The notes: generated from the sequence alone by a model not told the origin. 64,000 nucleotides of DNA from Calcarisporiella thermophila CBS 279.70 (GCF_041956535.1 NW_027192206.1:461488-525487), one strand, 5' to 3'. Positions 11,401-23,541 are shown, numbered from the stretch's first letter. Program-made: numbers and translations.

Positions 11401-12532
11401 CTATAAATAAGTATGGTCGGCATTCTTGGATGCTTGCTTCTTCCTTCGCCATCTATACCAAGGGCGGGAGTCTTGTTTCTCGTTGTTTTTTAAGTCCAGT
11501 TCGAGTTCTTCCTCCGCGCTGCTCGCCTTTGCATCCTTCAGCTCTTGTAATCGGGGGAAGATTTTTAGCTGCCATAACCCCCCCAGAACGGCAACGATGA
11601 GGGCAAACGAGGCCATCACCAGGGCAGGCAAGGTGAAGTTGTAGATAACGCGTGGATTGAGGATAGCTCTGTAGCCGTCGTGATAGCCAGTGGCGAAGAA
11701 TACATCAAAGCCATTAAACATCCTAGATAATCGCATTGCACAAAGTCAGAGTTCCCGAGGATTGTGCCCGAGATGGACAGGATAGGGATACGAAGAGGAA
11801 GAACCCTCTCACTTACGCATAGCTTCCTGAAAACGCAAAAGCGAACAGCCACCCTGCGCTCCTATACTTCTTTATCATCGCAATCGCCGCCCCACTTACC
11901 GTGAAGGCCGCGACTACTCCATATCGTGCAGCAGGTGACGGGAGAACAGTGTCAGATCGCAGAGAAAGCACCATTAGTATCAGCGCGAATCCGCCGAATA
12001 ATCCCGTGACAATGCGATTGAGAGTCTCATGTTTACCCTTGATGTGGAAGGCTATAGCGCCCACGATTCCAGAACCCACCCAGGTCAAAAGGGCAGTCCA
12101 AAGGTCGACCTCGCTTGGGGTCTGTGAACTGACAAAGGCCGAAATAAAAAATCCCGCAATCCATGCTACCACCGTAAAGAGGGTACAGGGAAGAAAGATA
12201 GGAGTAATAGGGATGAGTATAAAAAACCCATAATATTTAAGGGGCGGCATACGGAAAGCGATAGTACCTGAGAAGTAAAACCCTACGAAGGCAGGAGAAT
12301 AAGTGTAAGCGCGATATCCCGAGGAGCACTGGACACCCCCACAAAGGATGAGGATAACTCCGAGAGTGAGATAGGGTGCGGTTGCAAAGTGGATCTCTAT
12401 GGCAAGGTAGGGGATTCAATACTCAAGTGGCTCTACCATCTTTCTGCCATTCTCCTTACCATTCTTGGCGCCATCGTGAGATTGAGCCAGGACATGCGCA
12501 CCGAACAAACTGAATAGGATAAATAAGAGCAT
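11401..12532 (-). CDS. Secretory-pathway multi-pass membrane protein, TMEM198/TM7SF3-like
   Basis: Exons 12532-12460, 12396-12268, 12165-11817 and 11722-11401 give 290 residues. An N-terminal signal peptide (MLLFILFSLFGAHVLAQ) is followed by about seven hydrophobic segments rich in Gly/Ala/Phe (for example LGVILILCGGV, AWIAGFFISAFV, IVTGLFGGFALILMVLSL, LPALVMASFALIVAVLGG). The tail is charged and cytosolic-looking (ELELDLKNNEKQD, RWRRKKQ). Signal peptide plus this helix pattern fits fungal proteins with the TM7S3/TM198-like (DUF4203-type) domain. Function is unknown. The second intron boundary is my weakest splice call. Confidence 0.6.
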
Positions 12533-12969
12533 TATCTGAAAGAGAGCGGGGAGAGGGCTGGTACATATTCGGCTGAAATGAGCAGCATGAAGCGAACGCG
12601 CGTTTAATAAGAACTTCCCAATTCATAGCGCAAATTTGGTGGTAACTCGATATGGCAAGCACGACAATGCACGAATGAATTTTTGACCTGTGCACCGATC
12701 TTCTACTGTTAGGAGGCAAGTGAGAGCAAAATTCTCCTGCAGAGAGAGGGGATGGGGTTTGACCCAAACCTTTATTGTTAAGCTAGATATGAAAAAAAAA
12801 ATATCACGGACCATAAAACAGGATGTGCTATTGTCCCCTCGCTCGACTCGTTAAATATATAATATAAAATATAAATAGTAAAATGAATGTATGTACTAAT
12901 AAATAGAACACAAGAGCATATCAGAATGGAAGAAAGAAAGCAATAGAAACACAACCCCAACCTCCCCAT
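12533..12969. other. Intergenic
   Basis: 437 AT-rich bp upstream of the TMEM198-like gene and downstream of the transporter. I see nothing coding. Confidence 0.55.
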
Positions 12970-14915
12970 TCATTTAGCAGGCGAGTGCAAGGAAGCTAGA
13001 TACGTCCCCCACTCCTGATCCTCCTGCTCTCGGGAGACGACTTCGAAGCCAGATGTTCTCAGTCGGATTAACCTTCCAAACACCCTAATGCTGGTCACCT
13101 CTCCCGGAACACGAGGCAGCAGGCGATCCCTAATGCCAGTGCGGATCAGAAGAACAAAAAGGAACCCAATCAGGGTCACACCGAAAATCCACCACAGATT
13201 CGGGCTATAGACCTCAACCGACTTCACACTCAGGCCGGAAGCAACGAGGCTATTGAAGATCGCGGTGAAGATTAAGCCACCGCCCACGCCTGCGGATGCC
13301 CAAGCAGTGAGGATGATGCCGTGCAGGGCACCGATATTGGACGGGCCAAACATGTCGGTGAGGAAGGCTGGAATGATGCCGAACCCGGCTCCATAGCACG
13401 CGGTGAGCACCCAAATCATGATATTGTGGACCCAATAGGCCTGCGCTTGCATGACGGTGGTAAGCGAGCCAAGAATGACAACCTGGGTGGCCAACATGAT
13501 GATAAAGCAAGCCTTTCTTCCGGTGTAGTCGGACAGCGTGCTGAAAAACAAACGCCCCGCAAGGTTGAAACCACCATTGATCGAAACAATCGTGGCGGCA
13601 GTATCGGGGGTCATTCCGAAAATGTCCGTGATGATGTTGGCTATAATGGAGAGTGCATATGGAGTCAATGGTTAGAGGGTCCAGGATCATAGGTAAGTAA
13701 AACTTATTGGTGAGAGCACCAAGTACATACAGAGGCGAGAAATGAATACTAAGCCAGCGATCTTTGATGAGCAAAAACAACCAGTATCCAACATTTTCTA
13801 TTAACATCTGCATCGGTTGCAATTTTGAAGGGTATCACATACCGAGTTTCCAAAGAACATCACGTACATAAAGCGATAGTCGCGGCTGAATATCGACTCG
13901 ATCAACGTCATATTTATCGTCGGCTCTGAGACCACCGTCGTCACCTGGGATTCCAGTTCGAACTTCTCACTAGAGCGAGTTAGCGGAAGGGCTGTGGAGC
14001 TAACAGATTGACCGCGCACATCCAGCCCATTCACCGTGTAGTTGGGCGGAGGGACCCGGAAGACAGCGCTGCACGCAAGCATCACCCCAAAGTACACTGC
14101 TCCGAGAATAACAAAGGTGAGGGGAAGGCCAACGGCCGCCTGGAGTGGGAGGGGAACTTTGGCAAGGGCAATGGACCCTGCCCCGAAACCGCACACCGCT
14201 AGACCACTAGCAAGTCCACGGTGATCGGGAAACCACTTCTGCAATGGGGAGACCGGTGATATGTAACAGATTCCGAGCCCAATACCGCCCACCACTCCGT
14301 ATCCAAAGTACACCAGGCCAATCAGTTTGAGATAGACCCCGAGACCAGCCAGCATGTTGCCCGACATAAACAAGATAGAGCCAGTCAGCGCTCCAACACG
14401 GGGACCTTTGCGCTCCAGCCAGGGTCCGGCGATGGCGGCGGAAAGACCTATATCATTCAAAAGTGTTAAGTGGGAATATTTCTCAGCTGATACGATAAAA
14501 GGAGGTGCAATAGTTACCGAAGCAGCCGACCGCAATGTAAAAGGTAGAGGGAGCCATATTTGCCTAAGGGTGGAGTAGGTTCTTTTTCAGGCTTGTGTTG
14601 ATATCGGCAGGATACAAGGGCACTTACCGTTGGGGTGCCAAAAATAGCCTGATCGATGGGCTTGTTGAAAACGGACCAAGCGTAGAGAGAACCTACCAGG
14701 AGTGAGGATTTATAAAAAGTTCATGAGAGGGTATGTCTACCTTCATACATACCGCAGATCAGTTGGAAGAGGACGGCAGCGGGCATCATCAGCCAACGGT
14801 TAAAGGGGAGAAATCCAAGGATATATTTTTCCTTTTCGAGCTGTTCGGCCGAACGAGGATAGGTGGTATCGCCCCAATGCCACTGAATAAAACGTATGAT
14901 AGGATTTGTCGACAT
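12970..14915 (-). CDS. MFS transporter, oxalate/formate antiporter (OFA) family
   Basis: Six exons: 14915-14753, 14692-14628, 14563-14518, 14447-13843, 13761-13731 (31 nt) and 13640-12970, giving 526 residues and about 12 membrane helices. Typical OFA/monocarboxylate-type features are GSLYAWSVFNKPID after helix 1, the helix 4-5 segment GLGICYISPVSPLQKWFPDHRG, SINGGFNLAGRLFFSTLSDYTGRK between the halves, and PAFLTDMFGPSNIGALHG. The family moves oxalate, formate or other monocarboxylates across membranes; the substrate cannot be read here. The 31-nt exon supplies the helix residues IAGLVFISRL and restores the frame. The first in-frame ATG is at 14915. Confidence 0.88.
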
Positions 14916-15455
14916 GTCTATTTCGAAGGCTCTTCTTAAGGGCAAAATCAGTGCTTGGGTCTTGCCAATTTTATTTCCGATCTCTTGGCTGGTTAGAATG
15001 GTACAGAGAAATTATCTAAGGGAAGGTGTGCGGATCCCTAAAGAGGGAAACCAAACGTTTTTGATATATGGAGGGAGGAGGGGGAGAAGAATATACTGTC
15101 TATAATATTACAAGGTAATTGACGGTTTTTGAAAAGGAAAGTAGAGGTAAGCAGTTTTCTGGCCAAACTCGAATGTTGAAAATTCAAGGGAAGACGGGTA
15201 GAGTAAAAAGAAGACATGTCCTTTCTCGAGTATTTATCAGTGTCTTGAGCGCCTCAAAGAGGCGTTATATTTGTTTATCGCTTAGAGTTCAACCACTTCG
15301 CCTTTTCTCTGCCATCCTCGGTAATGGCCTTCAAAAATAGAACGGCGGCTGCAAGCGTCCTTTCCCGTTTCCTTCAAAAAATAAGTACTCGCGCTTTCCC
15401 GTTTGGATTAATGAAGCTCGTGGTTGACCTCTTTCGGTGCACCATGAATCCTCAG
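14916..15455. other. Intergenic, upstream of transporter
   Basis: 540 bp without a recognised gene; probably the transporter promoter plus the 3' flank of the remnant described next. Confidence 0.45.
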
Positions 15456-15952
15456 CTAAGCCTTCTTGCACCACTCTCCAATACTGTATTGGATACCCAG
15501 CTTTATTCGGGGGAGGATAGCATCAGCTCTATTCACCAATCCCTCCATTTCATTGGTGATGGCTGCCTTCACCGGGCTTGGCTGTAAACCGATCAGCACC
15601 CTCTTGTTTTCAATAAATAAACTCTCTTCTTGTCATACCTGAGGATATGCAACCTCAGCGACTTTGCCCTCCAAGAAGTGATAGACATAGCAGCTACCCT
15701 CTGTTGCTAAATGATGCACAAAGTGAAATTTTATTATATCTCATCCTCCGTAGGATTGCTAGGAATCCTGGAAAGTGCCACACTATTTGCGTATGTCATG
15801 GTTGAAAATTGATTCTGCCAAGTAGGCGACGAAGCACCCTCATTTGAGAAGTGGCCCATGTTGGCCGAGTCTTGTTTATTAGAGCCATCGAAGTTTATTT
15901 GTCCGCCATCCATTTTTAAAAACATTTCTATGTTTGCGAGATTCTTCACCAT
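15456..15952 (-). pseudogene. Probable frameshifted gene remnant, unknown family
   Basis: Reading leftwards, an open frame from 15952 to 15734 (ending SNPTEDEI and stop) is followed, one base out of frame, by coding-like sequence (FHFVHHLATEGSCYVYHF, then EGKVAEVAYPQ). This ends at a good GTATGA donor at 15638. A TTTACAG acceptor at 15584-15582 opens a last exon 15581-15456 (VKAAITNEMEGLVNRAD, then GIQYSIGEWCKKA and stop). No GT donor was found at the break, so an old frameshift is likelier than an intron. I do not recognise the family. It may also be a live gene with a sequencing error. Confidence 0.35.
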
Positions 15953-16126
15953 CACAATGGCATCGTGATTGACGGGAATCAGTCATGGAGTCTATTGTCT
16001 ACTCACCACTACCAAATACGACAAAGAATGATATAGGTGGTGTATGATATAAATATACGATAATCCACTTTCCGTGCGGCATGTACTCGCGAACCTCGTT
16101 TTTTCCCCGGCCTACTTTGCGCAGTG

Positions 16127-16979
16127 TTAAAAACTCTTGGCTAGCCATCCGTTCAATGCATCCAACAGCTGTCGCGCTTCTTCTTCCGTACGGAACATAT
16201 GATCTGCACCGGGCACCACTTGCAGCTCACTGTTCTCAATCATTTCCTGGAACTTATATGCATCCTTCACGGGTATAGTTTTGTCGCATTCGCCGTGGAT
16301 TATCAACACTCTCGTACGTCCCCCATCTATTCTCGCCACAATGGACATGTCCAAACTGCACCGCTTCTCCATATCCTCTCTCGTCACCACATAGTCTCGA
16401 CCGTTAATGGGCATGGGACACCACACAAACGAGCCCTGCTCGGCAAGGCTCTTGCGCTGTTCGTCAGAAAAACGGAAGGAGGGAGCCTGGGAGTGATCGT
16501 AACGCCCTGCAATATTGACGATGAGGGGGACGTCATTATGCTTGCTAGCATGGCGAAGAACAACAGCGCCGCCACGAGAATGTCCCATGAGGCATCTTAC
16601 ATTCCATTGATGCGAGCGAAGGAAGCCGACAACGTCGTGGAGATTCTCGACCTCCTCATCATAATTGCCATACTTTGCCACCCCGCCTATGTATTCAAAG
16701 AGGCCGGATGAGTGTCATCCGAAGAAAAATGAAATGCAACGGTTATTGGATATTACCTGAATCACCGTTTCCTTCAAAATCGAATGCGAAAACATTGTAT
16801 GGCAATCCACCACAGAGCCCTCGAATAATTTTCGATCGACGAGTGTTGAGAATCCCATGGCAGATGACGATGAGATCGCGAGTGGAATCGCGCACGAAAA
16901 GAGTGCCAACCAGATTGTATCCGTGGGAGCACGGAATGGTCAAGGTTTCTTCGCCTGGTGAGGGTGCAGCAATGGTCAT
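16127..16979 (-). CDS. Alpha/beta-hydrolase (serine hydrolase)
   Basis: Two exons, 16979-16757 and 16686-16127, give 260 residues. The oxyanion segment is IVICHGILN (His41-Gly42). The nucleophile elbow is GHSRGG (Ser111), the acid is Asp209 in IHGECDKTIP, and the base is His237 in GADHMF. All three catalytic residues are in the expected order and spacing. No signal peptide is seen, so it is probably cytosolic. The fold covers esterases, lipases and peptidases, and the substrate is not predictable from this sequence. It lies immediately upstream, on the same strand, of the frameshifted remnant. Confidence 0.85.
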
Positions 16980-17482
16980 TTTCACGAGGATGGGACCTGG
17001 AGTTCGAGGCAAGACTGCCTTTTTATTTCCTGGGCCGTTAATATGTGATTGGATAGAATGTATCTCCCGATTTCAGGGAGAATAAGTAGTCTTATTGAGG
17101 GGGAAATTTTCTCTCTCAAAATGACACTTTGGAACACAAAAAATTTGGGTTTGAGCATTTATTTTGGTTTTGCTGAAAATTAGAACTATTTATTTGAATA
17201 CAGTATTGACATTTGTTAGACTATATATAACGATATCCGATAAAAAATGATTTACTTACAATTTCTACAGTAAATTCCTCTCCCATCGCGTCTAAAGCAA
17301 TGGCGTGTATTTCTTTTTTTTTTTGCCTTTACTATTTTGAATTCCACAAGGTACCAAATTTATGAGGTTGTTATTCCAAAGACAAAAATATTACAAAACC
17401 AACACAGATATAAAACGGAATAATCAAGAATATCGTATCATTCGAAGTATGTAAGCTACAAGGGACAAAACCGGCCACTACA
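16980..17482. other. AT-rich intergenic
   Basis: About 500 bp with no recognised gene; the poly-T near 17320 and low GC suggest ordinary flanking DNA. Confidence 0.55.
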
Positions 17483-19888
17483 TCAGAAAGGTGGCGGAGT
17501 CATGGCTGCCCAAGAGAGAACACCGGAATCATTGCGCCAGTAGGCCTTATACGTGGCCCCAGAACGGGCAATGACTTCAAAGTTACCCCTCAAAGGCGAG
17601 CCAAAGTTGCTTTGAATCAGAGTTACGTCGTCGAAATGGAGAGGATCGCCGAAGGAAGCAGGCCCATGCCAAGGTAGCCCTGCCGCATCGTTTTCTCGCC
17701 ACCAGAGGCCGAGGCCACCACTGGCTAGTGGAGCAATTACCTCGAAATTGCCACGATTACCGAATCGACTCTGAATAAACGCGGGTTCTCCGCGTACCCC
17801 TGTGGCAAAGGCCACGCCTTGATGCCAACCAGTTTCATCGCGATAGAAATGGTGTAATGCGTTTCCAATACGAGCAACCACTTCAAGGTTGCCTGGATTG
17901 CCGTAGTTGCTCTGAATGAGAGCCACTGATGACACTACACCAACATTCGTGGCGAAGACAGTACCACCACTCCACGGGTTGCCAGGGGCATCGTTATTAC
18001 GCCACCAGTGTGCTATTCCTCCGCTGGAGAGTGGAGCAACCAGTTCGAAGTTACCTCTTCCTCCGTAGATGCCTTGGATTAGGGCGGGAGATCCGGACAC
18101 ATTATTAGCAAAGGTAGGACCAATATGCCAGGCAACATTAGAATCACGCCAGAGATGTACAAGATGCGAGCCCACACGCCCAACCACTTCGAAATTGCCG
18201 TGCGAACCGTAGTTACCTTGTAACAACGAGACTCGTCCAATGAAAGTACCGGCATCAGAGGCGAAAGTAGTCGGTCCATGCCAGGGAAGTCCTGTGGTGT
18301 TGTTATCTCGCCAACAGTGGCGGAGCCCTCCACCGGGCGTGGGCACAACCACTTCGAAATTGCCCTGAGAGCCATAGTTACTCTGGATCAACCATCCGCT
18401 GGAATTTGCCGCTGGAGCCAATCGCACAAACTTGCCCACCGAAGGGACGCCGCTTTGGTTCAGCAAGAAAGCAAGATAGTAACCAGGTGGAGCAATCGCA
18501 GGAGTTGGAGGGGCGGTCACTGCGAGTGCTCTTCCACCTTTGCGGTGGAAAGTCACTTCCACGTAGCGCTGATCTGAGTTAAAGGCGTGGGTTACAGATC
18601 CCGCCTTCACCAATACCACCCGGGCAATGTTTGGAGCATCTTGTGTCTCGATATCAAACTGGCGGCCCCACCCGGTAGATCTCTGTACGCGCCCGATCCT
18701 CGGTCGATTTTGATGGACGTAAGATGGCTCGTAGATCTCGATCCTCAGCTCTCGGTTGTCTTGTCCAGGGGGTTGATAGCTTTGGCTCCCATTCTTATTC
18801 GAACCACAGGTCCAGACCCGACCATCGGGCATGAGAAGAGCAACCGAATGGTAATTGCGTGTCACTGTGGCGGTTTCCAGGACGGACCAAGAGTTGGTGG
18901 TGGGATTATACAGCTCGGCAGTGCGGACTGCAGTATTGTCATTCCCTTGATTAACCACACCTCCACAGACGAAAACCATTCCAGTGGGAAGGATGATTGA
19001 GCTGCAGTTGAGTCGCACTGGGCCTCCTGCCAAAGCTCTTGGCCCAGTAGGCTGCCAGCCGGCCGAAGGGTTACCCATATCTAGCAGGTAGGGGATATGC
19101 CCGCCGCAAACCAGCACACGAGCACGATATCCATCGCTGGGACGCAGCGGGAGCAAGACGGAGTTAACGTTCAGGCTTCCATAAATTCCATCTGGAGGAG
19201 CGGGACACAGGTCGTGATAGGCCCCAGTGTTTGGATCCAACGTTAAGGTTCGTTGATTTACTTGAGTAGTGAAGAGAACTTGCCCATTGGGCAGGACATG
19301 CAACCGAGGATAGAAGCCCACCGCATGTGCAGGGTCGGGACCAGTAAGTAGGCGCCAAGTTCCTCGCGAGCGTGGTGACGGAGAAAACTTCTCAGGAGAA
19401 TCATTGTTGTGCCGACTATCCTCGACCATAGGGTGACCGGAGACAGTGAGGATTTGACCGTTGGGTAGAGTAAGTAGTGTAGGGTACCAACGCCCTCCCC
19501 CCACGGTGCGTCCGGGTTCCGGATTCATGTCCGCAACACGAGTCCAGGTATGAGTGGCAGGATCGTACACCCAGGCATCACGTAACCCTGGAAAATGGGT
19601 CGCATGTTGACCTTCGTCCCTTGGAAATGCGCTTGTCCCCCCTGCGACCAAGAGTCGTCCGTCGATAAGGAAGGCATGCCCGCTGCAAAAGACGTCGCTT
19701 CCTGGGGAGGGGGCTCTTCGCACACTCAGCGAGTTGGTGTCGAACAGCCTGGTGTGATCGATCTGGTGCCTCGAATTTTGATCTTTGTCATGCTCATCAC
19801 CACTAAAGTAAAGAATTTCTCCCGTATGTAATAGGGCAGCATGAATTGCCAGCACTTCAGATTTATTTCTAAGGACAATCCAACCCAT
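17483..19888 (-). CDS. Galactose/glyoxal oxidase-like copper radical enzyme with six lectin-type propeller repeats
   Basis: One exon, 801 residues from the first ATG. Residues 1-490 are a kelch propeller plus C-terminal early-set domain of the galactose/glyoxal oxidase family. Expected active-site residues are visible: Cys68 (VFCSGHAF) and Tyr135 (GGRWYPT) for the Cys-Tyr cofactor, Tyr345-His346 (RNYHSVALLMPDG) and His433 (VTHAFNSDQRYV) for copper. Such enzymes oxidise primary alcohols or aldehydes and make H2O2. Residues about 498-801 hold six repeats of roughly 50 residues with the core NYGxxGNFEVV and a W+RDN/WWR element, resembling six-bladed sugar-binding propellers of the PLL/PHL lectin type. 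No signal peptide starts at this ATG; the frame runs 16 codons further upstream without another ATG. The lack of introns is unusual for this window. Confidence 0.82.
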   Translation of the reverse strand: MGWIVLRNKSEVLAIHAALLHTGEILYFSGDEHDKDQNSRHQIDHTRLFDTNSLSVRRAPSPGSDVFCSGHAFLIDGRLLVAGGTSAFPRDEGQHATHFPGLRDAWVYDPATHTWTRVADMNPEPGRTVGGGRWYPTLLTLPNGQILTVSGHPMVEDSRHNNDSPEKFSPSPRSRGTWRLLTGPDPAHAVGFYPRLHVLPNGQVLFTTQVNQRTLTLDPNTGAYHDLCPAPPDGIYGSLNVNSVLLPLRPSDGYRARVLVCGGHIPYLLDMGNPSAGWQPTGPRALAGGPVRLNCSSIILPTGMVFVCGGVVNQGNDNTAVRTAELYNPTTNSWSVLETATVTRNYHSVALLMPDGRVWTCGSNKNGSQSYQPPGQDNRELRIEIYEPSYVHQNRPRIGRVQRSTGWGRQFDIETQDAPNIARVVLVKAGSVTHAFNSDQRYVEVTFHRKGGRALAVTAPPTPAIAPPGYYLAFLLNQSGVPSVGKFVRLAPAANSSGWLIQSNYGSQGNFEVVVPTPGGGLRHCWRDNNTTGLPWHGPTTFASDAGTFIGRVSLLQGNYGSHGNFEVVGRVGSHLVHLWRDSNVAWHIGPTFANNVSGSPALIQGIYGGRGNFELVAPLSSGGIAHWWRNNDAPGNPWSGGTVFATNVGVVSSVALIQSNYGNPGNLEVVARIGNALHHFYRDETGWHQGVAFATGVRGEPAFIQSRFGNRGNFEVIAPLASGGLGLWWRENDAAGLPWHGPASFGDPLHFDDVTLIQSNFGSPLRGNFEVIARSGATYKAYWRNDSGVLSWAAMTPPPF

Positions 19889-22800
19889 GATAATGATCAG
19901 GAGAACCGGATGAAATGGGTGAGAAAAAGGTTGCAAGGCTAATTAGACTCAAGATTAGGCCGTTTATATCCTGTTTAAATAAATTTCTTTTTAATGCTAT
20001 TTTAACGGAAGTGGTCTTAAGGCAAAAAGCAATACCTCCATGAAATATCTGTTTTTAGAATAGGAGGGTGCTGTAATATATCCTTGTATGGTCGGAGACA
20101 ATTCATAGCTTAGACTAAAGCTTCTGTCGGTTTTAGACTGGTTGTTTTTTGTCAGTGGAGTATACTTGTCCACCGTCCTTTAAAATAATGTAAGTAGACG
20201 CAGCCCAAACTGCCCTTAGTTATGCAGACATGGCTCGTGATTAACACAATCATGAGCCACTGAAAAATTTCAAATATCTATTGTTATTTTGGACCAATCT
20301 GGTTTCACACATTGGTCGCAGCGCCACGAGGAGCATGGAAAGCCGATCGAACCATAAAGAGACCCTAAAGGGGCCCTCGCTTCGTTATCCTCGTGGGTCG
20401 GATGCTATTCAAACATCGCCCATCCTGCTTTACTACGTTCTAAGGCGCGAAAGGAGTATTACATACTAGATAAAGAAACACAATTTAAGCATGCATCTGT
20501 AAGAAGACATATACCAGGCATTAGGGGGTAAACCCACTGTTTTGTTTGTTCTGTTGATCATTTGTAGGCGATATCCCACCCCCTCGAATTATTTTTCCAA
20601 ACGACGCCGTATGCTGAAGAAAGTGCCAACTCTTGGCGAATTACTACGCTCACAACTAGGCTGTTCTCTCGATTCCGTATGCTCCCCCACAAGGAACATC
20701 TTTTTCCAATAACTATTTACTCCTCATCTCCCTATCAAATGGCCACGGTTTTAGATAAACCTGTTCATGCATTGTGAGCCATTAGCGCTAATACTCGCTC
20801 TCTTTTCTATTAGCTCGGGTGACAATTCTCAAATCCATAATGAGACAGGGTCTTTGATCATTTTAGCTGCGGTTCTCAATTGTTTCCCTGGCAATCTTTG
20901 CTTGCCTTTTGTATGAGCCGGAATAGGAGGGTGTAAAGCCACCTTTACCCCAAAATTTTGCGAATGGATTGAAATTCTATCTCTTAAGAGGTCTATTTCT
21001 TGGGACGCGAATATGAAGATATAGGAATTTCGTACAGGCGATATGAAGTGCGTTTTTAATTTCACAAGGCTCATAAATCATTTCAGCAGTTTTGTTTTTG
21101 GAGAATATCAAGAAAAATGTGTGCGTATCTCCTCGTTTTTTAAACCCCAATTAGAAAGCAGTCGACAAACACGTTGCTTCTCTCCCATTTACCAAAAGCA
21201 ACGATATTGGTATGTATTAGTTGAAGTTAGCAATTGCGAACGTGTATGGATTATTTTCCCATACCTTTGAAGAAATGACAATCAAGAAATCCACAGAAGT
21301 CAGCCAAGAGCGTGAGTAGTTCCGACCTAAACCAAACCTTCTTGGGTACAAAAACGTAAATATCTTTGGCTTCATTTCTTTTTGACTCCTCTCTCCAATA
21401 CCCTCCAACCCCATCCTCCAAATCAAATAAACTATATTATCATAGGATTCACTGCATAAATTGTCTACCCAATCTCACAATATCCAGCTCTCCAAGGCGA
21501 CACAGATCCTCGACATGCGCTTTTGACCATAGATGTTTTTTAACCACGTTGTGTCCCAGAGTTCGCTTCGTCATTCTTTCTTTCTCTCCCTTGGCCATTC
21601 CTAACTAGCATAGATCTCTCCTCCACAAAGCACTGGTGGAGAGGATATATTGCAATACTTCCCTTCAATTTCTCAAATGGGTCTTGGCCATTTCTCCTTC
21701 TTCCTATTACACAAAATGGCAAATCTTCGGCGAAGCATTTTCTAGAATAATCGCAATGGATATATCTCTGAAGAGGACACGGATTATCGAGATTCTTTCC
21801 AGATACATGTCTTGCACATGTCGGTTATATTTTTAAAAAACAATCTAATTCGCTTTCTTAAAATATGGTGGAGTAAGAGAAAAAAATTTTGCTGTTGAGA
21901 TATTAAAATCAGGGTGAGATTTTTCGAACTTTTTGAATATATTCAACCTCATATCCTACAGATATTAGGTCGGATGCATCTCTCACCATCACACTCCACG
22001 TCAGTCTCCTCCTTGATCCCCTCCCACTCTCCCTTTTAGACATCTGTTTGCTGCCATCAAAGATGCTCTGAAAATTGGAAGAGGCGGAGTGGATGGGTGG
22101 TCAATTCGCTCTATTTCATATCAAGATGCATTGTAGAGTACCATCGAGGTTATGCATCTGCCACGCATATTCAAGTCGTCCAGTTCGAAATGAAACATGG
22201 CATGTTCATTGTTCGGAGTTCTTTGAGTCGATGGAGGGGTGCTCCGCCGTTCCCGGTTTTTCCATTCCCATCCGATCAAGTTTGAGCTTGACCGGCTGCT
22301 AGAATATAACCAAAAACTATTAAGGGTAGGGCCTATTCTACTTCATTAAACCATAGCCATAGGACAAGGGAAAGGGGCGAGACACAATCTAACTCCGCTA
22401 CCCCCTCCTGCCTCCCCCTGTCCGTCCCTTTGTTCGCGGATAATGGATCCGTCTTTCCGAAAATTAGCTTTATTTCTCCTTTTTGGCCAGTTTGGCCAAG
22501 GGACAATTAGAGCCATTTTCATTTTTAGTAAGGATTACCCGGGCTTTCCAGCTTTTGTTCTTCATTAAAAAGAAAAAACACCCCCCTCACTGAAGGCGTG
22601 TTTGTTATCTTGGTGTAGTCAGGGCTGTGGATTAGAATTATTGGTCCAAGGACTCGGCGAAAATATCCAGTCGTCTCAGTCCAACGAAGCCTATTTCCCT
22701 CGTGTCATAAGGGTCTTTCGTTGCTCTCCCAATGTGGTTCCGGGGATGGGGAAAAGTAATCTAAAAAACAGAGTTCCAACATCCAATGAAGGCTACCGAA

Positions 22801-23541
22801 ATGGTAATATGAAGGACGGGATCGTTTCTGTTCATTTTTGCTTGTTATTGCAAGCTGCTTGTTTGTTTTATGTGGCGGTAGCTTTGCCTACAGGGTTACT
22901 TGGTAGCATGCAAGGTTGTTTGTTAGGCTGCATGATTACTTGCATGGCCATCTTCTGCACTAGTTTATTGTTTGCTACGGTTGGCTTTATTTGTTCTCCC
23001 ATATGCATTGTTTGATAACATTGTCTGCTTTGTGCATCCAAAGTTTCGTTGACGCACAAAACAGACAAGGTGTGTAAACTCTCTGCCCATGGGGCTTCCT
23101 CTGCGTCCTCTCCATTTCTCCCATACCACACCTGGTTCAACCCAACAAAGTGGACCGCGAAGGAGGTTCAAAATTGGGGTTGCTTTTCGTCAGCTGACCT
23201 AGTTTGACAAACAAGCTGGTTGCAAATACTTCCGACTGAGATCATGTTGCGCGAAAAAAAAACAAGCTGTCGTTTGTTACCATGTCAACTCTGATCTAGG
23301 TGGAACATGCATACAAACAAAAGGTTTGGATTGAGGAGGAGGGGGGGGGGGGCAATGAGCCGCCTGTCTTTGCAACAGGAATAAAGTCATGTTGGATTGT
23401 ATCTGACACATGGATGTTGTTTACAAGAGAAATGGTTCGCTATCGTTGCCATATCGAAGCGAAGAAAAAGAAAGAGGAAAAAAATGAGGTGAGGGAAATG
23501 GGTGAATGCAAGCGTCGATCCATTAGAATCGCTTCTTTCCA
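19889..23541. other. Gene-poor stretch
   Basis: 3.65 kb with only short frames lacking recognisable domains, on either strand. It contains an 11-bp hairpin with one G-T pair and a 5-nt loop at 20232-20258 (arm GGCTCGTGATT), and a poly-G run near 23341. Small unrecognised genes or non-coding RNAs cannot be ruled out. Confidence 0.45.

Noticed and set aside
22602-23015. 137-codon plus-strand frame rich in Cys/Leu
   Set aside because: Start and composition are unconvincing, no domain or family is recognised, and splice context is lacking.
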